Below, piece by piece: positions 43,907 through 50,045 of a stretch of 64,000 bases of DNA. The DNA lies in the NCBI GenBank assembly GCA_964615335.1, contig CAZTMT010000006.1, positions 62,001-126,000 of the forward strand, read 5' to 3'. The position numbers and the translations under genes were made by a program. The first letter of the stretch is position 1. Every line of letters begins with the position of its first letter. The notes below the pieces were generated by a model. That model was given only the letters and a program-made list of their open reading frames with translations, was not told where the DNA came from and made no database searches. The stretch comes from HR10 sp964615335 (GTDB taxonomy: Bacteria; Acidobacteriota; Blastocatellia; HR10).

Positions 43907-45457
43907 ATGGACCGATTCCTCTCACCCGAGCCGATCGTGCGGCTGGAGAAGGCCTTCACCAATCCCTTCAAGACGATCATCACCGCCGCGCGGACCTGCT
44001 ATTCGAGCAAAGGGCTCGTGCGCGAGGAGGATCTGAGGGAAGGGTTCGAGGCGCTCGCCGAGACGCTCTATCGCGCGGGGCACCACACGACCATTGAGCA
44101 CGCACACTTTCAGTTCTCGCTGGCCAACGTCTCGCGACACTTCATTTGGTCCTTTCTGCACGCCCATCCCTTCTACAATTCCGAACAGGTGAGCCAGCGC
44201 TACGTCGAGGTCAAGCCGGGGAATTTCGCCATCCCGCCACTTCGGGGAGAGAGCCTGCAGCTCTATCTGGAGACGGTCGAGTTCCAGATGGAGGCCTATC
44301 GGCACCTGGCCAACAGGCTTTGGCCGATCGTCGAGAGCGAGTATCGTCGTCTGTTCCCCTACCGTCGGACGAGCGAGAAGAAATATCGCAGCGCGATTCA
44401 GAAGAGGTGCCTTGAGGTCGCCCGCTATGTCCTGCCCGTGGCGACCTTCGCCTATCTCTATCACACGATCAGCGCGATCACCCTCTTGCGATACCATCGC
44501 CTCTGCCAGCAATGGGATGCCCCTCATGAGCAGCGGCTTGTCGTGCAGAAGATGGTCGAAGAGGTCCTTCGCTGGGACCCCCTTTACGAGCAGATCCTCG
44601 AAGAGCCGATCCCCCTTGAGGAGACTCCCGAGTACGCGTTCTTCATGTCCCATTTCGGGACGTCAGATGAGCCGCAGCGACGGGAATTCCGCGAGGAGTT
44701 TGATCGCAGCCTCGAGGGCCACGTCTCCAAGCTCGTGGATTATAAGCTCAACAACGAAGCCATTCTGGCCCAGGCCGTGCGCGAAGTCCTCGGCATCCCC
44801 CGATCTCAGCTCGCGGATGAAGAGGCCATCGAGCTGGTCCTGAATCCGGCGCGGAATCGGTTGCTCGGAGAATCGTTGAATCTGACGACGCTCTCGAAGC
44901 TCTCGCGGGCTCTGGTGCATCCCCACTACACATTTCGCAAGAAGCTCAGCCATACGGCCGATTCGCAGGATCAGCGACACCGCCTGACGCCGGCTTCGCG
45001 CCCCTGCCTGACGATGCATTTCAGCCCGGAGCCGGACTTCATCACGCCCGAGCTGATCCGATGCGAGGAGAAGATCGAGCGATTCTATGTCGAAACGATG
45101 GAGCGGATCTGGTCCAATATCGCCCGGTTGCGCGCTCGGGGCGTCCCGGAGGAATACGCCCTCTATCTGCTGCCCAACGCCGTCGCCATCCGCTACACGG
45201 AGTCGGCCGATCTGCTCAATCTCCGACATAAACATGCCATGCGCCTCTGCTATCTCGCGCAAGAGGAGATCTGGCGCGCTTCCGTAGATGAAGCCCAGCA
45301 AATTCGCCAGGTGAATCCGACCATTGGAAAATACCTGCTTCCCCCTTGTACGCTTCGGAAATTGGCCGGCACGCGCCCGACTTGCCCCGAAGGAGAACGC
45401 TTCTGCGGCGTTCCCGTGTGGCGCCTGGATGTGAGCCAATATCACCGGCTGATCTGA
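43907..45457 (+). CDS. Tandem ThyX-fold protein (thymidylate synthase complementing protein-like)
   Basis: 516 residues, about twice the usual ThyX length (220-260). The first half has TIEHAHFQFSLANVSRHFIWSF and NSEQVSQRY, matching the ThyX region whose motif is RHR-x7-S-x-RY, but RHR reads HAH-like here (LHAHPFYN). The second half has LSHTADSQDQRHR near its ThyX position and LYLLPNAVAIRYTESADLLNLRHKHAMRLC, matching the conserved C-terminal part of ThyX. Both halves thus appear to be ThyX folds with altered catalytic signatures. It may be a true FAD-dependent thymidylate synthase or a derived enzyme. Start ATG 43907 follows GAGGG. Confidence 0.75.
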   Translation: MDRFLSPEPIVRLEKAFTNPFKTIITAARTCYSSKGLVREEDLREGFEALAETLYRAGHHTTIEHAHFQFSLANVSRHFIWSFLHAHPFYNSEQVSQRYVEVKPGNFAIPPLRGESLQLYLETVEFQMEAYRHLANRLWPIVESEYRRLFPYRRTSEKKYRSAIQKRCLEVARYVLPVATFAYLYHTISAITLLRYHRLCQQWDAPHEQRLVVQKMVEEVLRWDPLYEQILEEPIPLEETPEYAFFMSHFGTSDEPQRREFREEFDRSLEGHVSKLVDYKLNNEAILAQAVREVLGIPRSQLADEEAIELVLNPARNRLLGESLNLTTLSKLSRALVHPHYTFRKKLSHTADSQDQRHRLTPASRPCLTMHFSPEPDFITPELIRCEEKIERFYVETMERIWSNIARLRARGVPEEYALYLLPNAVAIRYTESADLLNLRHKHAMRLCYLAQEEIWRASVDEAQQIRQVNPTIGKYLLPPCTLRKLAGTRPTCPEGERFCGVPVWRLDVSQYHRLI

Positions 45458-45523
45458 GGCCCTCTCACCCCGGCCGTCCCCCGACCGACAGGGCGCGCGC
45501 AGGTCCTCTCGCCTCCGGCGATT

Positions 45524-45556
45524 GCCGTATTTTCCGCCGACAAAAGCCGTATTTCC
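45524..45556 (+). promoter_or_regulatory. Direct repeat upstream of the second TPR-HTH regulator
   Basis: GCCGTATTTTCC (45524-45535) and GCCGTATTTCC (45546-45556) are 22 bp apart, about two helical turns, and end 11 bp before the -35 box. This spacing suits an activator site. Confidence 0.4.
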
Positions 45557-45567
45557 TGAGGATCCCC

Positions 45568-45596
45568 TTGACAGTCTCAGACCGATCGCGTACATG
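45568..45596 (+). promoter_or_regulatory. Candidate promoter of the second TPR-HTH regulator
   Basis: Consensus TTGACA (45568-45573), 17 bp spacer and a weak -10 TACATG (45591-45596), about 50 bp before ATG 45648. Confidence 0.45.
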
Positions 45597-45647
45597 ATAG
45601 CGTCGTGATTTCAAGAGGGCGTGAATCATCTTCAGGAAGGAGGATCC

Positions 45648-47072
45648 ATGCGGCGGGTCCGCGAGCTTCAGGTCACTGAATCGGCCATCGCTGATCTCAT
45701 TGATGCCGGCCAGTTCCTGGCTGCCGAGAAAGCTCTGAACACCCTTCGGGATCAAACGCCTCTGGCACGCGTGCTGAGGGCCGAGGTGGAGCTCTATTTC
45801 TCCCGCCTTCAGGAGGCCGAGCGCATTCTGGAGGACGTCGCTCCAGAGGCGAAAGAGGTCCAAACGGCCGCCCGCTACGCCATGGCGCGGGGAGAGCTGA
45901 GTTACTGGCTCTATCGGTACGAGGAAGCCGAGGAGTCCTTTCAGATGGCCCTGCACTTCTACAAATTCCTGGGAGACGTCTTCCACCAGGCCGTCGCCTT
46001 CTATAACCTCGGACGGCTGGAGCGCCGACGCGCCCATTTCCCGGAAGCCGAAAAATTGCTCAACCGTGCGCTCCAGGAGATCGAGGACGATCACACTCCC
46101 CGATCCGAATTCCTCCGCGGACTCGTATGGTTCAACCTCGGCGTGTGCCGCTTCGAGCAGGGACTGCTGGAGCAGGCCGAAGCTTTCTATACGAAAGCTG
46201 TGGAGACCCTGAGTATCTGCGAGGGAAGGCGTTATTATGGTCTGGCTTTGAATGGCCTTGGCGGGCTTTATCTTTATCTCGGACGTTATTCGGAAGTCCT
46301 GGCCGCGCTCCAAAAGGCCCGGAGAATTTTTGAAGAGCTAGGGAGCTTTCATGATCTTCAGTATGTAAGTAACAATACAGCCTTGGCCTTGGTCTGGCTC
46401 GGACGATGCGAAGAGGCTGAGCCGCTTTTGCAGGAGAGTCTGGAGTTAGCTCAGAGAATCGGCGACATTACAGGAGCCAGTATTTTCTTGACCTCTTTCG
46501 CAGAGCTATACATCTATCGAGGGGAATATGAGAAGGCATATTCCTTTGGTCGGCAAGCGTTGGAGTGCGCGGAGCTGGCCCAGAACGTTTTCGAAAAAGG
46601 GCGTGCCCTCATTCAGCTCGGGCGCGTCTTTCTTTTGCAGGGTAAGTATTACGAGAGCGAGAAGCGCCTTCGGCAAGCTCTAGAAATCGGCGAACAGTTG
46701 CAGAGCCGGGAGGTCGAAGCTCCGGCATGCATTTATCTGGCCGAGCTGATGCTCTTCACCTCGCCCATGAAGGCGCGTGAGTATCTCGTCCGTGCCGAGC
46801 GGCTCCTGGCCGAGTATCCCCATGCCTGGTTCCGTAGCGAGCTGGAGCGCGTCCGGTGGAAGCTGGACGCCGGTCGGATTCGGGTCGCCGACGAGCAGTT
46901 CATCGTAGATGGGACGCACCTGCCCAAATGGTATGAGGCGAAGGAAGCCCTGGAGATTTTCCTCATCCGGAAGGCACTCGAGCAAACGAATAACAACCTG
47001 AGTCGGGCGGGCAAGCTGCTTGGGACCTCTCGGGTCCACATCCACAAAAAGAAAAAGCAATATGGCCTTTGA
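45648..47072 (+). CDS. TPR regulator with C-terminal Fis/NtrC-like helix-turn-helix (paralogue B)
   Basis: 474 residues from ATG 45648 (AGGAAGGAGG 6-15 bases upstream). It matches paralogue A along its length: the opening (LIDAGQFLAAEKAL; ARVLRAEVELYFSRLQEAE), TPR-like helices (RYEEAEESFQMALHFYKFLGD, FNLGVCRFEQGLLEQAEAFY) and the C-terminus with VDGTHLPKWYEAKEALEIFLIRKAL followed by NNNLSRAGKLLGTSRVHIHKKKKQYGL. No receiver or AAA domain is present. The HTH's second helix (TSRVHIHKKKKQYGL) is more basic than in A. The two probably bind different DNA sites. Between A and B lie the SDR, FecR-like and ThyX-like genes. Confidence 0.75.
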   Translation: MRRVRELQVTESAIADLIDAGQFLAAEKALNTLRDQTPLARVLRAEVELYFSRLQEAERILEDVAPEAKEVQTAARYAMARGELSYWLYRYEEAEESFQMALHFYKFLGDVFHQAVAFYNLGRLERRRAHFPEAEKLLNRALQEIEDDHTPRSEFLRGLVWFNLGVCRFEQGLLEQAEAFYTKAVETLSICEGRRYYGLALNGLGGLYLYLGRYSEVLAALQKARRIFEELGSFHDLQYVSNNTALALVWLGRCEEAEPLLQESLELAQRIGDITGASIFLTSFAELYIYRGEYEKAYSFGRQALECAELAQNVFEKGRALIQLGRVFLLQGKYYESEKRLRQALEIGEQLQSREVEAPACIYLAELMLFTSPMKAREYLVRAERLLAEYPHAWFRSELERVRWKLDAGRIRVADEQFIVDGTHLPKWYEAKEALEIFLIRKALEQTNNNLSRAGKLLGTSRVHIHKKKKQYGL

Positions 47073-47310
47073 AGGTGCGGAGGACTCGCGCGCCTGACAA
47101 AGCCCCGGATGAAGAGCACGCGAAGTCTCTGCTTCACAGAGGACTCACCATAGGCGGGAGGCGAAGGAGAACCCGAGGTATTAGCGGCGTCTCGTGACGC
47201 CGAAGGTTTGAGATTGAATCCCTGCGACAAGCGGTCCGTGCTGGGCCTGATCCGGGCGGATCAAGAGGCGGCGGAGCTGCCCTGTCCTCCTTCGGAGGGG
47301 CTTACTCCTC
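47073..47310. other. Intergenic stretch, nothing recognised
   Basis: No gene with a ribosome site and protein-like composition is seen. One short hairpin, CCTCC-TTC-GGAGG at about 47287-47299, lies before the operator and promoter of the orphan transcript. Confidence 0.5.
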
Positions 47311-47340
47311 GGTTTCAAAAAAATCCACTTGCTTGAAACC
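47311..47340. promoter_or_regulatory. Operator-like inverted repeat over the orphan transcript promoter
   Basis: GGTTTCAA (47311-47318) and TTGAAACC (47333-47340) are perfect 8-bp inverted repeats with a 14-bp spacer. The right arm overlaps the -35 box, so a bound dimeric regulator would block RNA polymerase. Confidence 0.55.
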
Positions 47341-47356
47341 TCCGCCTGCGTATAAT
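47329..47356 (+). promoter_or_regulatory. Strong promoter of the orphan transcript
   Basis: TTGCTT (47329-47334), 16 bp spacer, perfect TATAAT (47351-47356). Transcription should begin at about 47361-47364, at the foot of a perfect 10-bp hairpin. Confidence 0.65.
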
Positions 47357-47461
47357 ATATGCGAAAACCCGTAAAGGGGTTTTCGCGTGGACTGCCGTCC
47401 GGTGGGTTGAAGCCAGACGGGGGACACGCCAAACGCGGTGAGAAAGGAGGAAGGGGTCTCT

Positions 47462-47554
47462 ATGGAACTGTGGCTGCTGATTCTCTTCACCTTCTATCGT
47501 TTCTTCTTCCAGTTCGTGAACCTGCTGGACAAGGGTGTCGGTAACGGTGGGTGA
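47462..47554 (+). CDS. 30-residue hydrophobic peptide
   Basis: The peptide starts MELWLLILFTFYRFFFQF, continues VNLLDKGVGNGG and stops at TGA 47552-47554. Residues 3-22 form a single hydrophobic, Phe-rich helix. AAGGAGGAAGGGG at 47444-47456 provides a ribosome site 5-11 bases before the ATG. Size, hydrophobicity and the possible masking of the ribosome site by the RNA's 3' part resemble type I toxin peptides such as Fst, TisB or AapA, but there is no sequence match that I recognise. A short membrane regulator peptide is the alternative. Confidence 0.5.
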   Translation: MELWLLILFTFYRFFFQFVNLLDKGVGNGG

Positions 47555-47781
47555 GAGCGTGAGCTTTCCCGCTCGTGCGAAAATGTGCCTCGGTGGGCCG
47601 CTCGTACTCCGTGTGACTTTGGGAGCATGAGGGGCCGGTGATCCCGGTGGAGCGAAAGGATGGGTTTCGCTTCGCCAGGAGTTTTCCAGACGTCAAGACG
47701 TTGTGAACCGCATTGCAGCCCGGGTCGTGTGAGGTCGTGAGACGGCCTGGGCCTCCCTCCGTTTGTCCCTTCTGGGACAAG
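47555..47781. other. 3' structured region of the orphan transcript, no gene
   Basis: About 230 bp between the small peptide stop and the terminator. It contains several inverted repeats (listed with the transcript) and no ORF with a ribosome site. Confidence 0.45.
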
Positions 47782-47816
47782 GAGCCGGGATTGTGAAGTT
47801 CCCGGCTCTTTTTCTT
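47782..47816 (+). terminator. Rho-independent terminator of the orphan transcript
   Basis: GAGCCGGGA (47782-47790), 9-base loop, TCCCGGCTC (47800-47808), then TTTTTCTTC. Stem is perfect and GC-rich with a proper T tract. Confidence 0.88.
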
Positions 47817-47859
47817 CGTACAGGCCGGGTGAGGTTTCCTTTTCCCGGTTCAGATGGGA

Positions 47860-47865
47860 TATAAT
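47860..47865 (+). promoter_or_regulatory. -10 box of the hemerythrin-like gene
   Basis: Perfect TATAAT. The -35 region (TTCCTT near 47836) is weak. Predicted transcription start coincides with the ATG at 47872. Confidence 0.4.
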
Positions 47866-47871
47866 CGGCGC

Positions 47872-48402
47872 ATGAGAAGGAGCGTGAAGGAGGATGCCAG
47901 GAGGATGAATGAAAGGGCGCGCGAGGTCCTCGCGGAAGCGCAAGGAGAGATCGCGGCCTTGCGAGAGGAACACCATGCGCTCTTGCGGGAGTTGCGGCGG
48001 CTGGACCGGGTGCTGGCGCGGCTGTCGTTGCGGCGGGCGGGGGCGGCGATGGTGATTCCTGTTCTGGAGTCTCTGCATGCGCTTTTGGCGGAGCGGATTC
48101 ATCCGCATATGCTGAGAGAGCGTCGGACGCTGCGGCCGCTTTTGAGGCGGAGTGGGCTCTGGCACGAGCAGGAGATCCGGGCTGTGATCGCCGGGGATGA
48201 TGGTTTGGAGAGGGAGTGTCGGCAACTCAAGCGCGCCCTGCAACGGCTCAAGCGGGAGAAGGACGAGCACGAAGCGGTGCGGCGGGTGATCGCCTTGGGC
48301 GAAGAGATCATCGCGGTCATCGTCGAGCATGTCCATCGGGAAGAACAGGTGCTCTTCCCGCGCCTGGAGGAAAACCTCTCGGCTCGGGCTCTGAACGCGT
48401 GA
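47872..48402 (+). CDS. Hemerythrin-like (HHE) helical protein
   Basis: 176 residues from ATG 47872; ATG 47905 is possible but abuts its AGGAGG. The protein is a four-helix type with the HHE pattern: REEHHALLRELRRL near 33-46, ESLHALLAERIHPHMLRERRTLRPLL near 66-91, and EHVHREEQVLFPRLEENL near 152-169. The histidines and glutamates could bind two irons to sense or carry oxygen or nitric oxide. TATAAT at 47860-47865 ends 6 bp before ATG 47872, implying a leaderless message. It has no close partner gene. Confidence 0.75.
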   Translation: MRRSVKEDARRMNERAREVLAEAQGEIAALREEHHALLRELRRLDRVLARLSLRRAGAAMVIPVLESLHALLAERIHPHMLRERRTLRPLLRRSGLWHEQEIRAVIAGDDGLERECRQLKRALQRLKREKDEHEAVRRVIALGEEIIAVIVEHVHREEQVLFPRLEENLSARALNA

Positions 48403-48504
48403 TCTGGTCCTTCTGCCGGCTGAGCCGGGTTCGTCCCGGAAAGAGAGGCTGCTTCTCCCGAAGTGCCGCTCGGGGCCCTTCTCCCTAATCCTGTTCTATT
48501 GAGC

Positions 48505-48523
48505 CTTCAAGTCGTTCAAGACA
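48505..48523. promoter_or_regulatory. Repeated CTTCAAG / GTTCAAGACA motif before the truncated receptor gene
   Basis: CTTCAAG (48505-48511) and GTTCAAGACA (48514-48523) are direct repeats 9 bp apart. The same GTTCAAGACA word occurs before the intact receptor gene at 59011-59020, suggesting a shared regulator. Confidence 0.4.
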
Positions 48524-48590
48524 ATCCCCACCGCAAGGGTTAGACTCAACGCGGAGAAAAACTTAACGAAGAGATGCGGGGGGACGGCCT

Positions 48591-49871
48591 ATGAAATCGC
48601 ACATGTTTGGGTTGATGCGTTGGATGGCTTTGCTCTTGCTCCTCAGCGGGAGCTTTTTCTTCCCTGTCGCCGGACAGGGGAAGACGACGGGAGCGATCTC
48701 AGGGACGGTCTTGGATCCGGCGGGGGCTGTCGTCCCGGGAGCACGCGTTCAGCTTAAAGATCAACTCACGGGGGTGGTGCGCGAGACTGTCTCCAGCGAA
48801 GCCGGGACGTTCCTTTTCCCGAATCTTCCCTTTGGGACGTATGAGGTGACAGTGACGGCCCCGGGGTTTCAAACGGCCGTCTATTCTCACGTAGTCGTGG
48901 AATCGGCGCGGACGACCGATGTGGTCGTTCATCTGAAGGTCGGCGAGGTGGTGGAGACAGTTCAGGTCGAGGGAGTGACGCCGGCTCTGGAGATGACCTC
49001 GACGACGGTCTCGCACACGGTTCGGAACGAGGCGATTCAGAAGCTTCCTCTGAGTGGGCGCAACATTTTGAACTTCGCGCTTCTGGTTCCTGGGGCTCAG
49101 ACGGTGGGCGGAGGCGGTCGTTTCAGCGCGTACAACGGGATGCCGGGAGCGACGATCAACATCATGGTGGATGGCATCAATAACAACTCGCAGGGGTTCA
49201 AGAGCGGCGGCACGAGCTTCTTCGCAACAGTCCCTCCGCGGCTTGATGCCATTGAAGAGGTCACCGTCTCGACGGCAGGATTGACGGCTGATGCCGGAGC
49301 GGAAGGGGCGATGCAGATCCGTTTTGTCACGCGTCGGGGATCGAACGAATTTCACGGGGGAGTTTTTCATCAACTGCGCAACGATGCGCTGAATGCTAAC
49401 AGCTATTTCAACAACGCGCGCCGCTTGCCGCGACCGCGCGTGCGCTTCAATGAGTTCGGGGGGAATCTGGGGGGACCGCTGTGGCGCAACAAGCTCTTTT
49501 TCTTCGTGAACTACGAGCAGGCGCGCATTCCGGGTCAGTCCACGGCGTCCAACACGGTTCTCACGCCGGAGGCTCAACAGGGGATCTTCCGCTATCGGGG
49601 AACGGATGGTGTGGAGCGCGCGGTCAATCTCTTACAGATCGCCGGGGCCCAAGGGTATCCGAGTCAGCTCGATCCCATTGTCGCCGAGTACTTTCGGCGC
49701 ACCAATGAGGCGTGGGGGCATGGAGTCCTCACGCGTCTGGATCTTTTCCGGAATACGTTGAGCTGGCTCAACCGAACCTATACGATCCAGCATTATCCGA
49801 CAGCCCGCATAGACTATCACATCACGCCGAAGCTCACCTGGATGGGGATTCGGCTGAAACTGAGTTTTTGA
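48591..49871 (+). pseudogene. Truncated TonB-dependent receptor (N-terminal domain and plug only)
   Basis: 426 residues. Signal peptide (about 1-29), carboxypeptidase-regulatory-like beta domain (about 33-115; GAISGTVLDPAGAVVPGARV), plug domain (about 120-240; RNEAIQKLPLSGRNILNF, INIMVDGINNN) and the start of the barrel. It then stops in RIDYHITPKLTWMGIRLKLSF. The intact relative at 55050-58868 has 1272 residues and aligns through ARLDFQITPKLSWRGTWNLR at the same point, so about 850 residues of barrel are missing. No remainder is found in any frame downstream; a deletion joined it to unrelated sequence. It cannot form a pore. Confidence 0.85.
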
Positions 49872-50045
49872 GTTCACCGGCGTCGGGGGGGATGACGTGC
49901 CGCACACGACCGTACATGCTTCCAACATCGCCCAATCTCCTCATTGTCCGCATTGTCCGCCCCCCCGATGTCACATATCGAGCGAGCGCTGAAAGTCCCC
50001 CTCCGGGTGAAAGATGCCTGGCAGAGGGGCTTTTCGGAGGGAGAG

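Larger units (their letters stand above)
47361..47816 (+). ncRNA. Candidate structured transcript carrying a small peptide gene
   Basis: The predicted RNA is about 455 bases, bounded by the promoter above and the terminator at 47782. It opens with a perfect hairpin (GCGAAAACCC, loop GTAAAG, GGGTTTTCGC; 47361-47386). Further stems are GAGCG/CGCTC just after the peptide gene, GCCCGGG/CCTGGGC near 47718-47752, and TTGTCCC/GGGACAA (47763-47780). CCTCCCTCC at 47752-47760 can pair at 8 of 9 positions with GGAGGAAGG (47446-47454), the ribosome site of the peptide gene. It does not match tmRNA, RNase P RNA, SRP RNA or 6S RNA as I know them. Confidence 0.5.

Noticed and set aside
47359..47544. 61-codon frame starting at the 5' hairpin of the orphan transcript
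   Set aside because: Its ATG lies before or at the predicted transcription start, it has no ribosome site, and the 30-residue frame has one.
47361..47816. tmRNA, RNase P RNA, SRP RNA or 6S RNA
   Set aside because: The tag frame and CCA end of tmRNA, the conserved RNase P regions and the SRP loop sequence are absent; length does not suit 6S RNA.
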